Part shown: positions 1 through 12,259 of the stretch, piece after piece
Layout of the letters: each line of letters starts with the position of its first letter
Numbering within the stretch: position 1 is the stretch's first letter
From: Rhodocollybia butyracea
Taxonomy: Eukaryota; Basidiomycota; Agaricomycetes; Agaricales; Omphalotaceae
Direction: 5' to 3'
Assembly: GCA_015501585.1 (NCBI GenBank)
Contig: JADNRY010000184.1
Span: 62,001-126,000, forward strand
Length of the DNA: 64,000 nucleotides
The notes under the pieces: generated by a model
Database searches by the model: none
Told to the model about the DNA's origin: nothing
Seen by the model: the letters and a program-made list of their open reading frames with translations, nothing else
Made by a program: the position numbers and the translations under genes

Positions 1-2718
1 TCCCAGCATTTGCACGGATGACGCTCAGCGCTGTTGGAAACGTGTTCTTCATCCAGCTTTGGACGTCAGGGTTTGCCAAGGCCGGAAGCTTGAAGAGGTT
101 GGAGTCGGGGGAACGCTGGTATATTGCGGCACCGCACTGAAATAGAATGAGTGTTAAAATAAAAAAGACGGGGTGTCCATACCTGGAATAGGAACGGGCG
201 CAATTGAATTGCAAGACTCCAAAAGTTTGCAGCGCCGCTCAGGTTCTTCTTACCTGCGCGACAATCAGTTATATCAATAAGTAGAGCTATTAACGAGCAC
301 TTACCAACAATGGAATCGTGTATTTCCTCAGCCATGGGACACATTAAGAGCAGAAACTGCTCAGGGACATGAACGTGGCGCCATACGGGATTGTAGTCTT
401 CGTGTTCTTTGTAACCTGCAGCACCGAGAACAGCCTGTACATGGAAATATAAGTGTTTGGGTGCTCAAAGCTATTAAAGGATGTCCGTACAGTAAGGGGA
501 ATAGCTGGAGCGTATACGTCGTGATAGGTAGAATTTCTTGACCATCCTAGCTTCGAGGTCTGAACCGAATCAACGCTGCGAGAATTTCCTCAAGTTAGAA
601 ACAGATGGAAAACCAGTGGAAAAAAAAAGCAGGTAACGTACCCCATTCCTTCTTGCCGGTATCCAAGAATATGCCGGGGAAGATGAACTTTGACGGGCGA
701 GTCAAAGTCTACCCTCTTGAACGCACGCACGTACATATTGTACATGCTCTGCTCTGAAAAAGGTGCGGTGGGAGAGCTGGGCCCATGAAGTACTCGAGCT
801 TGGCGCCAGCTCTTGTTTACAGACCAGTCAATGTCCATCTGCTCCGTGATTTTCTTATAGTCAAATAGATAATGGAAATAGAATGCAAATGCGCCCATTA
901 GGCATTGTTCAGGGTGTAGATGAGCGATAAAAGCTGTATACGATGGATTAATGATCTAAGCAAGCCATGAAGTTAGTTCAATTGCGGAATGAAAATATTT
1001 GATTGCACACCGTTTTAAGGCCTCGTTTCCCGCCTTTTCCTCCCCTGCAATCCTAGGATACATGGAATTGCGGTTTCCTTGTTAGGATGAAGTAGGGTGT
1101 GAGGCTGAAGCTCTGCCAACTTAAGGGCGCGGAAGTCATCGCCTCGATTTCCTGTAGCATGTTGCGCAACCCATGCCAAATGACCAAAAACGGTGGACCG
1201 GACTAAAATATTGGACGTATGTCAATCTTAGTTCGTATGTATCAAAGACAAAGCTTACGTTCACGGTGCATTAAAAAACCCTTCAGCCCAACATTGAGTA
1301 TTTGTTCCTCGGTAATTTTGGATAGAAAAGTATTTGCAATGATGTCCACGGCGTCCTCCCCTGGAATGAGACCGCATCGTGCTTTCGTGAGCGCTGTGTC
1401 CATTCGAGTCTTGAGCAGGTCCCAAACAGTGACTGATGTTGCCGGGCGTCGAGTGCGGAGTGTTGGATCATCAGCCTCTTGTTGTTTGCGCAAACGAAGG
1501 GCTGCAAAAAAAATCTTCTTTTGTTGGGACTGCAAAAGCATTATTAATGCCATTGAAGTGGGAAACAAAATGGCAGATTGAAGTCAACAACTTACTGCTC
1601 CTACAAAGGTGCCTGGAATGGGAAGACCTCGACGGGTTCGCTTTGGCCGAGTTGCAGTGTACTCAATTAAGAGGAGCATGTAATGTTCGTCAATGATTAC
1701 ATCACGAATCTTCTTTGTTGCAAGTGCCATTGCTTGAAATTCCTAGTATAGGTTAAACGATAAATCACTGATACAAAACAAATGTACTCACGAAGATAAG
1801 TTTTACTAAAGCCTCCTGAGTTTTCAAACCACCTGGCCTACGATTTCCTTCTGCCAGCTTTGTTGAGTCAACGCGGAGTTTTGTTTTGAAGGCTTCAAAA
1901 TCAGCTTCATTCTCAAGGTCCAGTTCATCTTCTCCATTGTCTTCATCTTCATCGTAACCTAAAATGTCCCGCCCAGTCTGGTCGATATCAAAAGTGTCAA
2001 CTAATTCTTCTTCGTCTATGTCTAGCTCTTCTTCGTCTTGGCTACCAGCTGTTTTTTGAGATCGCCGCAAGGGAGGAATCAGTTCCTTGGCAAAAGCTTT
2101 GCTCACAGAATGGCCGTGAGTCACATGGATGGTTTCGTTGTTGGATGTAGGAGCAGTGACGAGCAGATGTGAGCCACCTGTGGTAGCAGCTAGAGGTGGT
2201 TGAGGCTGTAGCGAAGTGGTGGGTTGACATGGGGCTGGCGCAGAAGAGATATTTGCTGTTGTGGAAGGATACCTGGAGAAAAGTAGGTCTTAGATATATA
2301 TGTATTGCCAGTTTAAAAAAGGTCAAGGCACACCAAAAATTGAGAAGAGTAGAGCGCAAACGGTCCAAGGTTGCAGACCTCGGCACCTTTAGCTCCAGTG
2401 AACTGCAAAGGTCTTGAAGCGGCACCTTTTTCTTTACAGCAAGGCTATAGAGCAAATTTAGCAAATATCCAACATTGCAACGTTAAAACAATGAATTGAT
2501 GTCACTTACAGGCGAGATTCTATCTCTTGCCGAGTCTCTATGAAGGATCCATTTCCATTAGCAGTTGGTGCTAAATTGGGAGTTTCTGCTGCTTTCAACG
2601 GTGCTGAGGATGACAACTGAGGAGAGCGAGACGGCTGCAGAGAATCAGAACTGTTGAATTGTTCAGGACGCGGTGTTACGCCGGTTGATTGCACAGAATC
2701 GATGGGAAACATCACCAC
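1..2718 (-). CDS. Ndc10_II / Crypton-type tyrosine-recombinase-like protein (partial, C-terminus off window)
   Basis: Multi-exon minus-strand gene starting near 2718; its C-terminal part lies beyond the left edge. Order seen: Ser/Pro-rich N-terminus (MVMFPIDSVQ..); exon with a SAP-like segment (VPLQDLCSSLELKVPRSA) near 2340-2450; very acidic stretch (DEEELDIDEEELVDTF) near 1950-2040; DVIIDEHYMLLLIEYTATRPK near 1620-1720; core (HLAWVAQHATGNRGDDFRAL near 1120-1190; DIDWSVNKSWRQARVLHGPS; VKVHLPRHILGYRQEGMG near 650-900). The core matches the fungal CBF3/Ndc10 domain-2 family, which derives from Crypton tyrosine recombinases; the paired arginines and the HxxRH-like motif fit DNA binding. Introns are visible, e.g. 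about 1204-1256 (GTAAG..TTTTAG) and one ending at about 955. After LGLQG the frame is lost at a CCCC run (1042-1046), consistent with one missing base. Basidiomycete proteins of this kind usually continue into a GCR1_C-like domain, not visible here. Confidence 0.75.
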
Positions 2719-5556
2719 TGTTCTCGGCCATTGATTGAATGTTTTAATATATATAGGAAAGAATAGAAACGATTAAGTTGAGATTAGACTGAGATTAGAG
2801 TAGGGGAGAGTAGGACAACAAGCGAAAAAGTGGTACTCGAGGAAAGATACAGGCAGAGATCACGCTAGCTAAAGCTTCTAGTCTCACTGCAAACCCTAAT
2901 AGAGGTCATTCGACTCGGTGACCTGCGGCACTCGGCATGCGCTAGGTCACCCATATTTGGTGACCCACTGCGTGGGAAGGTCAATGGGGTCCCTGTGTTC
3001 TATATAGCACAGAGTTCCAAGGGTGACAAGTAGTTCTTGCTCTGCTTGTATCATCATATCAAGGCGAATATCGAGCAATGATTTACCTACTTGAAGTTGT
3101 TGGAGAAATGACCTGATCTCTAGCTTTATACTGTTGTGTTTCCGCCGATGATGCCTTGAACCTCCGGCAATTAGGTAGCCGGATTAGAAGTCAGGCATTG
3201 GCTTATTGGTCATCATGACTAAGTCCGTGTATCTGGTGCTCGATATGTATACAGTGGGTACAGTATTTAAGGCTTTAAGCTGGCATGTAGCAGAGTAGTA
3301 CTCATTCCGAACTTCTATGCCAGTAAATTCAACGATAGTGACAAGGGGAACATCGTATCCCCCGTCTGAATAGGCATGTTAATCAGCATCTGGAGATGTT
3401 CCGGTCGTTGTCCGGTCGTCTCGCCTAAAGGCCTCAAGACTCCGTGGGGTGAGGAGTTCCTTGTAAACAGTAAGGAGTGCTGAACAAGGCCTGCTCAATG
3501 ATTAAATTATCTAAGCTAGCATTGCTGATCCGATAAGATCTTTGACACAGCCGATCACAGCAATGATCTAACACAACGAAAGAGTTCGGATACCGGTGAA
3601 TAATTAGTTCGTGTATTCGGTAAGTATACTCAGTGCAAATCTTTTGAGGATCTCTCACTTGCCTTTTGATAACATAATATTTGATTTTAAAGACCGTGCC
3701 GAAAATTCACTTCCCTTCGAATTACAACTGCCAGTGTGCCCCATCGATTCTCCTCAGGCTCCAGAACGTGTTTGAACTGGATGTCACTCCACGTTACGTC
3801 CTGGGTTGAAATATACAAACAAAGAGGTGAACTTTCGTAAACCTGAACTTTGTTTTCGGTATCGGAGAGGGGATCTGCGTATAATTTCGCAACTTCCACG
3901 GAAATGTTGGAAGGGATCTCGTGAGGACTTATACTTACACTACCCCTCCCTTGCCTTTCTCTTCGGGCACTTCCTGTCTATTGCCTCCAGTCCTCCTCTG
4001 TATATTCCTGCCTCGAGGATGACAATGGATGGCATTGAACGCACGAGAAATCTAAAGCTTTGATGGAGAGGGCCGAGGGGTCCGTTGGTATGTCCAAGGC
4101 TCGCTGACTAGCGATAAAGCTATGATACACACAAGCTAATCCAACGTCTTAGCCATCACACGGGTTGTACTGAGGATGAGCTAAGAGCTGGACAGGCAGA
4201 CGCGACGTGTTCTACTCGTTTCACTCTAAGTCTCCCCATGAATTGCTCTTTCCAAAATGAAATAATTCACTTATCCAAACACCTATGAGCCATGTATGAA
4301 GGACAGGAAATACATAGTAGGTCATATGAGTAACCTAAGTGGAGTTTCGCTTGAGTCTCCTATAATAATGTATTTACAAATTACAGTTAACTTGTACTTG
4401 CCAGCCATAATTAATTTTATAACCACCAGCTATAGCCAGTCGCCAATGCACAATTGATGGCACTGATGGTGTCAGTAGTAATTGATTATTCTTGTGTTAT
4501 AGGTTGTCTATGCAGTTGATTGAGTGATGGCGTCCAGGATTCTAAGGCAATGGGGCATATCACCCACAAGAGTCCGTCACTCGAGAGATAATACTAGCTA
4601 ATTCATAATCGGATAGCATAGATAGTTGTGGAGGAAGATAGGGAGAATGGGGGATCCGTGCCCAATGACTCGTAGGTTTTTAGGTGTTCTTGACTAGAAT
4701 AAAGCTCCGGGATGGATGGATGGATGGAGGAAACTATAACTCAAGAGACGATGCAAGTAGGTATGACGTCACTTGGGTATGACTTGGATATGACTTGGGC
4801 TATTGACTTACTAGTACCAGGCTCCTCAGAGTCCTCACTGAAAATAGATTAATAGGCAGGAGGGTTCCGAGAACATTTAAACATGCCAGGGCGGAAGGGC
4901 GCCAAGAAAACTAGAAAGCGTACTGCTACTACCATTAGGAGTGTTAGTATTTGGGTTTTGCAGCTCACTATCGAATCACTCACACCTTGGTAGACCTCAT
5001 CATGTAATCACTCAAAATCAAATCGAGAACAAACTAGAGAAACTTTACCATCATCAAGTAGTAAGTAGTAGGCAACTAAGAGCTAAGCAAAGCCAGAATA
5101 AGTACTCCGACCGCATAGTTCAAATTTGCTCTGTGCGTTTAACTGTCGCGGACTCGCTGTGCGGTGTTATCAATGCAAAATACAAGTATCAAGAAAATAG
5201 TACTCAGGAATGAGGCGTTGAGAGATGAGGAATGAACAAAAGCTGAACTGCTGAAGCCTTCAAGCCTACAGCAGAAATTGGGAAGAATGGTATTGAGACT
5301 TGTACTGTATCCTAAGCTTCTGTATCTAGTATCGTTGCTATATACCAAGCCTACTAGTAATATTAATCTGATTCTGTAATCACATAATGGTACCGATACT
5401 ATCTGCGCCAGATCTGCGCATAACATGGAAATGTAGGAGCAGTGAGATGTGGGAGCCTAAGAAGCGCGAACACTTGAAAAATGCTTGTGTAAGGTTACGC
5501 ACTGCCCTACTAAATAGCGACACACACCCGTTTGTGGGCAGAGGGATGGTGTATGC
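2719..5556. other. Gene-poor interval with weak ORFs and repeat copies
   Basis: No convincing gene. Two minus-strand open frames (3434-3658 and 3687-3899; the second contains WSDIQFKHVLEPEENRWG) look more protein-like than their surroundings and could be exons of a decayed gene, but I recognise no family. 4620-4890 holds the first copy of a dispersed repeat (gaatgggggatccgtg, aagctccgggatg) with a short GGAT run near 4711-4726. 5195-5310 resembles 13815-13945. Confidence 0.4.
4620..4890 (+). repeat. Dispersed repeat R1, copy 1
   Basis: Shares gaatgggggatccgtg, the phrase 'cccaatgactcgtaggt' and aagctccgggatg with 8880-9250 and, more weakly, with 9700-9910. It contains a microsatellite-like ggatggatggatgg run. 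Same orientation as the other two copies. No coding capacity; probably part of a non-autonomous transposon. Confidence 0.6.
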
Positions 5557-6865
5557 CTATACCATCCCACCATGTGGTAAAACTGCTGACTCTGTAGTGG
5601 ATTGAGTTTTTTGAGCAAAATCTATCTGGTCTTCAATTGATCCAGTGTCCCCCGAGATCAGAGTGTTTATGTCAAATGATTTTCGTAAAGAGACAAGGAT
5701 GATGGTCGATAGGTATATGCACTTGATTACAGTGTAAGCGTATTGAATGTACCTTGATATCTTCACATACCGATAGTTGTGGGAGCAGACATTCAAGTAT
5801 TTGGGCAGCACTCTCTCCCAGAACGGGAACACTTGAGACCATTGACAATATCTTTGATGGCTAATGTGAGATAGAACTGCGCACTAGATCCGGTGAAAAA
5901 GAGACATACCCAGAAAACACAGTAAACAATCCCGCATTCAGTAAGTAATATCAGAATATGGTTGACCGCCGAGGTCTGTTTCTGTCCCCCAGAATAAAGG
6001 TGGGTAAAGATTTCTCTGCGATATGCCCTGTAATAGCCTTCGCATCAGAGCTCGATAGATATGGAAACAGGACAATATTGACCAGAATTTGGCTCCAACC
6101 AATATTGTTGCAACCACATTGGTTAACAAAAGTGGAACATAGTAGATCAAGTTCGATAAAGCAGTGGGAGATGCATCAAAGTCCACAAGGCGCAAGTTCG
6201 TGCCAATGGCAAAGCCAGTTGCAACTGCAGCTTCATCGTAGAGAATTTCAGTTCCCCAGCACGCCAGGATAAAATGAAAGAATTGATACACACAGATGCT
6301 ACCTAGCATACAAATGACCAGGAGAAATTTGGCTGCTTTGTTGTGTGGATACAAAACCCATGCTCTCCAACACACTACTCCATCACTCAATAGATACTAG
6401 GTTGATCATATGAGAAGCTGAGAGGATATTACATATTCATACTCACATTAGTGCCAGTAAATATTGCTTCCCAAATTTGCTCGGATCGCGGTCCAAGTGT
6501 AATTGGTGGTGGAGAGGATCCATCAAGATTGTTTATAATGACCAAGAATTTTAAGATGTAAACAACTTCAGAGACGCAGGCTCCAATGTACATGCAAGAT
6601 ATGATGGCAAGGAGCACCTGACGGGGCCTGGACACCAGTATGCCTCTGCTTCTAGAATAAACTATGAATCAAGGTCCACATATACGCACAGAAGTTACTT
6701 ACATGAGCGTGTACACTGTGAAGAACAGCAGCGCCGTATTAATCCCTATGAAAATAACAGTTAGTCCTGAGAGCGCCATACAGCCTTTAGTAACATGTCG
6801 CGTACCCCACGATGCCATTCCGACTGCAATTTCGACGATAATTTGTTTAACCAAGGCTACGTCCA
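5557..6865 (-). CDS. Agaricomycete 7-TM membrane protein ('WRAWVLYP' family)
   Basis: Start chosen at the ATG near 6865 (MDVALVKQIIVEIAVGMASW). Exons read on the minus strand: TM1-2 (GCMALSGLTVIFIGINTALLFFTVYTLM), intron with GTAAGT donor near 6704; TM3 (QVLLAIISCMYIGACVSEVV..KFLVII) ending ..FTGTNV, intron to about 6394; YLLSDGVVCWRAWVLYPHNK with TM4-5 (KFLLVICMLGSICVYQFF; LSNLIYYVPLLLTNVVATIL); then exons NHILILLTECGIVYCVFW and STIILVSLRKSFD. This pattern is the widespread basidiomycete orphan 7-TM family with an LLSDxVVxWRAWV signature; it is thought to be receptor-like but has no proven ligand or role. Between AKFW and NHILILL the frame shifts by one base near 5965-5972, so the copy may be broken or the base missing from the assembly. 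Confidence 0.7.
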
Positions 6866-8879
6866 TTCTGGAAGATGAAGCTATTTGATTGTATAATTGA
6901 GATCGATAGAGCAAAGTTACGCCCAGATGATCCTTTTATAGTTGTGTGTCTGCTAAAGCTACGACACCAACGAAGTTTTGGTAAGCCCTATCAGGTTCGA
7001 TGCAGTGATAGTGGCCGTTGTTTGCACTTGCTAGATATGACAATCAAGCCAGGCCTGTCAATGCGTGTGTGCGGAAAAGGAAGCAGTGAGAGTCAAGTGC
7101 TGGTTAACATAGACCATCTCTAAAATTGCGATGTAGTATCAAACGCCCCTGGCCCTAGCCCCTAACCCTCGTTGGAGAATTTCCTTGGACTTGACACGAT
7201 TTTCTTATTTAATAGCAATCTAAATGACGTCGAGGCTGCTGTGTTAGCTTTGACCTTGCAATAGTAGCAAGTCTGCGTCTTCCACTCCATACACTAGTAT
7301 AGTTATGTGTTTGTAGAAATCGTCCAGGTTGTCACACCCCCTTGCAATGTAATTGATTGAAAGGAACAGCATTTTCCACAGTCCTGTGACGATCCCTTAA
7401 TTAGAGGGTTCCCACATGGTAACTGACCCTACTAGCGCTGCTACCGCCGCAGGGACAGGTACGGCTCAAGGGAGAAGCCTTTCGCGTGAAGGAGCTGCAT
7501 TCGTGCCAGTACGTCCTCCGGGAAACTTACAAGTCACTATGTCCTGATGCTTAGCATCTTGCTGAAACCTGGGCATATTAATGAAGCTTTCGAACATACC
7601 AGGAGGTATTTGTTTACGAGACGTCGATGGCAGAGCCTAATATTGCCAAATGACCAATAAATGGCACCAGAGAGATTCGCTTGCGGAACGGAGCTGAGTC
7701 AGGGTATCCTCACCGAGGTTTTCCTTGGACTTTATTTTTAGATAACACGTTATTTTTAGACATTAGACGACACCGACTACTACTGTTTACTTACTGAAGA
7801 ATTGACTGCCTGCCAAACTGCCAAAAATGCATAACAAGCTATCTCATCGGAGAAGGCACGTTCACTTTGTGCTGGTATCCCACCAGTGTGTCTGGATTAC
7901 CCGATGATCGCGCTATTCGTTTCAGAAAGCGCTTGATGCGGACAGCTACCAATTGCTATCGTCCGTTGGCCAGGCCCAGGAGTACTATGAAAGAATCACT
8001 GACAGCGAAGCACTGGCATTTATCATTCCAATGCTGACGTGCCTTATCAACTGTTCATCTTCCTGCTGACTTCTGCTCCGCTGTCGATTTTGTGTTCAGA
8101 ATGCATTTCATTAATTATTTTGACAATGTAGATAATTAACTCATGTGCTCACTATAGCTGCTATTAGTTCACAGAATGACCCGGGCATGCACTGTATTTT
8201 TGATTAAAGGCGGTGCCGTGGGGGCTATGAGCGGTGAGGCTCAGGCGAGGGGGATAAGAGAATACTAGATCTTGTTAGATAGATACTGCTTACCCTACAG
8301 AGCAGGCCTTATATACTTACTACAGCACAGCTATTCTAGATGTATCTACGAGATTCAACTATTAAAGGTTAGTAAGTAGATGAATGATCAACGTTAGAAG
8401 AGACTCAGTTATGGATCGCCATGATGTCATCATCGGCTCGGCAACATGTACACAAGAGGGCCAAGAGGCCATGGAAGCTTTATTGACTAGATTACGAAGG
8501 GTCAGGTAATCTCTCTGCAAAATTTCAAGAAAACATTTGTCGTTGGCTAGGTGTAGTGGCCCCCTGGTTGCTGGTCACTACCACGTAGTCGTCTATGCTT
8601 AATTTACTCGGCCCAAATATCCTCTCTGTGACAAGAACAAGAATATTGACTCCAAGACGCGCAAAGGATGGCTTCTAAATTCTGGTGGCGTGCCTTGGCC
8701 GGGTCAAGGCAAGCCGAGTCCCGGTACCCGGCCTAAGCCATGAGGTCGTCGTGAGCCGGGGCTTTTCAGCTTAGTGACCAATGCTTGCATTCTATTCACC
8801 TTATTCCATTGCAAAATAGCAACTTTCTGAATCAAAAATGCATATTTATTATTCTGGGATCAGTATTTCTACTTGAAAC

Positions 8880-9250
8880 ATGTAGATGGGGAATGGGGGA
8901 TCCGTGAAACGTTGGTGAAACGATTTGTGGAAGAGATCCGTACCCAACGACCTGAAGGTGGTGGTGTTCTTAATTCGAGATAATAAAGAAGCTCCGGGAT
9001 GAGGTTGTGACTTATCTATTGGTGATCGGTATCGGTCACCAAACTACAAGAGAAATCAAGAGAGAAATACCTAGGATACCTATAATACCAAGGTTGTAAT
9101 TGGGTAACTTGGGTACCTCACTCAGATCGGGAGACATCATTATTGAGTACTTTAAGTATTTAGTATGTTAGGTTTGACCAAACATGGAAAAAAGCGTTCT
9201 AGAAGTCCCCAAAAAGTGCCGGAGAAGCCTAGAAGTGAAGTGTCAGTGTC
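8880..9250 (+). repeat. Dispersed repeat R1, copy 2
   Basis: Contains gaatgggggatccgtg, gtacccaacgacc, aagctccgggatg, gatcgggagacatcatta and ttaggtttgaccaaacatgg in that order. The last three blocks recur with substitutions in copy 3 (9700-9910), and the first three in copy 1. Confidence 0.65.
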
Positions 9251-9699
9251 GGTGTAGAAGGGCGTGGGTGAAAACGAACCCCGCGGATGGTCGAACCGAA
9301 CATACATTTGACACCTCACCAAAACCCAATCTAAACCTAAACCGTTAAACCAATAAATATGTCTTTGAATCGTACCTTCTCGTACTGTCCCGCACTTGGC
9401 TCTGCTTGGCGTAGAGGTCGGAATTGGGAGGAGAACCCCGACCCGACTGAAGAGGTTGTAGATTGATAGATCTACGTACTCTATCTATGTATTGGATGGA
9501 AGGTGAGAAGTGGGAACTGCTGAGTGCCGTGGATGGGGTAAACTTAGAGGAGGGGGCCCTACTAGGAGGAGAGCCTCAAGAGAGTAGTGGGGGGAGACTC
9601 TGCCGGCAGAGTGTCGGACCAGTCGGCTCAGGGAGGACTCTCGGAGGCTTCCGTTTAGGGTTTCTCGAATCTCAACTTGAATAAGTGAACAACATCTAG

Positions 9700-9910
9700 A
9701 ATACTAAATTATCAAGCTCCGGGGTGGACAGAATACCTATTATACCTATCATAATACCAAGTTGTAATTGATGATTCGAGGATATTGAGTAACCTATCAA
9801 GATCAGGAGACATTGTTCACTGTTGCAATTCAAATATGTTAGGTTTCACCGGCCATGGTGGCAGAAGTGTAGAGCTGTAGAAGTGTTGCAGAAAGCGCTG
9901 GTGTATGGGG
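9700..9910 (+). repeat. Dispersed repeat R1, copy 3
   Basis: Starts at aagctccggggtgg, then ataataccaagttgtaattg, gatcaggagacattg and ttaggtttcaccggccatgg, parallel to copy 2 at about 800 bp distance. Lacks the 5' gaatgggggatcc block, so it is 5' truncated. Confidence 0.6.
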
Positions 9911-10749
9911 TAGTGGCGCGGGGTGGGACCACTTATTCTATACTATTTACCCCGCAATGAGGTACTGGTCGATCTGTTCCACTCATCGGTACTCCCCTGC
10001 AACTAAACCCAACTTAAACCTACACCGGAAGGACCCAACACACCCAATACACAGGCCTCTTACCGTCATCTTGCAGTTGGGCCTTGGCTTTACCTTGGCG
10101 TGCGGGGGTCAATCATGGAAAATGTAGATTGTGGGATGGGAGCTGAGAGGAACGCTGTACGAAATGGCTCTACAGACTTGGTGAATGCTGCTTACACAAG
10201 TACTACACGATGCGATAGGGATTGCGATAGGGATTTGAATGACTTGGAGAACGAAGGAAGGATTGGCATGTAAATCATATAATTCTATAAATCCTATAAG
10301 CATATGTTAACAATAACCATGACGAAAGACGACAAGTAAGTAAAGGGAGATAAGGAAGGAAGGGAAAGTGCTAGTAGATCCGATTATGGTGTTTATCCGA
10401 GTACGCAGAAAAAGAGAAAGAGAGTAGGGGAAGGAAGGAAGAACGAAAGGATTCAAACTAAGCTTAAGGATGGTAATATCGAATAAAGTAAAACCTAGAG
10501 ACTATTGGAACTATTGGTCGGACTATCGGGGAGGAAGGAGTACGGTAAAAGGGTGGTGCGAGTACGGTAGTTCAAGGGTAGCGACAGAAACACAATATAA
10601 GACATACAACATAAAACAGAAGGGAAGTTTACACGCAGAAGTACACAAGTACATAGCAACGCGTCAACGCGCTCCCAAGTCAAGCCCGAACGGACGTGAG
10701 GGGAATACAAGAGAATAGAAGAGTAGAAATGAGTCACATTTTTGACGGG

Positions 10750-12250
10750 CGGGGTTTCGACCCAGACTGTGGCTCGGTGTGGATTGTAGAGTGGATAGCG
10801 GAGACATAGAGCTTGTCTGTTTCCGAGTCGATTATCTGTAAGCGGTGGAGAAGGGAGGATGGTCGGCACGAGGAAGAGAAAGAGAAGTAGAAGGTAGCCC
10901 ACCTCGACTCTAGCAGTCCTTATCCTACCCTCGATGAACACGGTCGTTGACACGACGCGGAGCTTGGTTCCCCTGTATGCGGTCAGGTAAGAACTAGCAC
11001 ACTTGCTGATCATAAAAGAAGAAGGGGATACAGGGTACAGCGGGAGGTTATGGCGGAAAATGAGAACTTGGATACTTACATTTTAGCAGCCTTGTGCCAT
11101 ATGAGGTTCATACTCTGCGAGACGCCGGTTGTTTCAATACCAAGGGCAGCGCCGAGGACGACGATGGCGGACATGGAGCATCTTGTTAGGGACGTGAGCA
11201 AAAAAGAAAATGAAGGAAGACGAAGGAGCGGTGGGAGAGTGGTAAAGTGGATAACATAACAGGAGAAGAGAGGATAGCAGAATCAGGCCACGACACGACG
11301 CAGACGGAGATCTGGATATTAACATGTTGCATGTCAATAGATGCGAGACCAGCTGGCATAGATAACGTGTAGATATGTGGAGATCTACTACGATCTCGTC
11401 ACAAATCAGCATGATGGAATTACGCTGATTCTGCCTGATTCTCCTGACTCGGAGATGAATCGATGGAGATGGGGCATTGAATCTGGGTATCACAGGGACC
11501 AAGAACGGTGATAGGCGGTACTAGTGGGAGTAGTACTGTGAAAAGCACCCCGGTTCGAAGGCAAGAACGAAAGAGAACGAAAGAAACTAGGGTGAAACTC
11601 ACGGATCAACGATATAGCACGCACAAGCACCGTGTAACGTTACAAAAGGATTACACATATCTAAGTAACAAACAATATCAGTGTTATGCGTACAACCAAG
11701 CCCAGAGACGTACTCACCCTTAGCAACAGTAATCTCAAAGACTGTCTTACTTTCCGTAGCCCTCGTAGGAATCCTCCCGGAATCGCCGCCACGCGGTGTT
11801 GCCCATACGTTCATACTCCTCAGCTGAAGCCGCCGCCCGACTTGGACGCCGAAAGAATCTTCTTTTGCGCCATGGTAGTAGGCCATTATGTCGAGGACGA
11901 GGCGTTTCGATTGGGCAGAGACGTTGCCGTGGATGTAGGAGACGTCGGGTACATTAGGATTAGGAATTAGGAATGGTGAGCGGAGGTACGGGCGAGGTCA
12001 TGGTGGATGATGGGAAGGATGGCGTGGTAGAGCTCGGAGTCGTTGTATCGGAAGGTATGACTGGGAAAGCCGGCGTGGCTGTTGGCCAATGTTGTGATTG
12101 CGAGCGATTTGAAGCCATTTGCAACGAAGTAGTAGGTGTAGTTGGTGGATGTGGTGTAGATGTATCCGTGGTACAGAATCAAGAAAGGGCGCGTTGTACC
12201 GGTGGCAGTATCGATAAGTATTTGTACTCTCTTCTCTTCTCCCTTTCTTC
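10750..12250 (-). pseudogene. Unrecognised gene family, copy 1 (multi-exon, integrity uncertain)
   Basis: Exon-like blocks on the minus strand, in order: NYTYYFVANGFKSLAI and LANSHAGFPSHTFRYND (12.0-12.2 kb); NVSAQSKRLVLDIMAYYHGA / KEDSFGVQVGRRLQLRSMN (11.82-11.94 kb); TVFEITVAKG; CYIVDP followed by a GTGAG donor (about 11.61 kb); PPITVLGPCDTQIQ (about 11.5 kb); MSAIVVLGAALGIETTGVSQ then SMNLIWHKAAK (11.07-11.17 kb); RVVSTTVFIEGRIRT (about 10.95 kb); SETDKLYVSAIHS (about 10.83 kb). Short introns separate the blocks. The same blocks recur at 49.1-50.6 kb, which is the main evidence that they are coding. I do not recognise the family. Because MSAIVV.. reads like a start that lies after the DTQI.. 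block, the locus may hold the 3' part of one unit followed head-to-tail by the 5' part of another. Confidence 0.5.
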
Positions 12251-12259
12251 ATGTAATGC

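Larger units (their letters stand above)
6915..10480. other. Gene-free interval with repeat R1
   Basis: No supported gene. It contains R1 copies 2 and 3 (below). The open frames here are short, low in conserved motifs and lack splice continuity. Confidence 0.5.
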
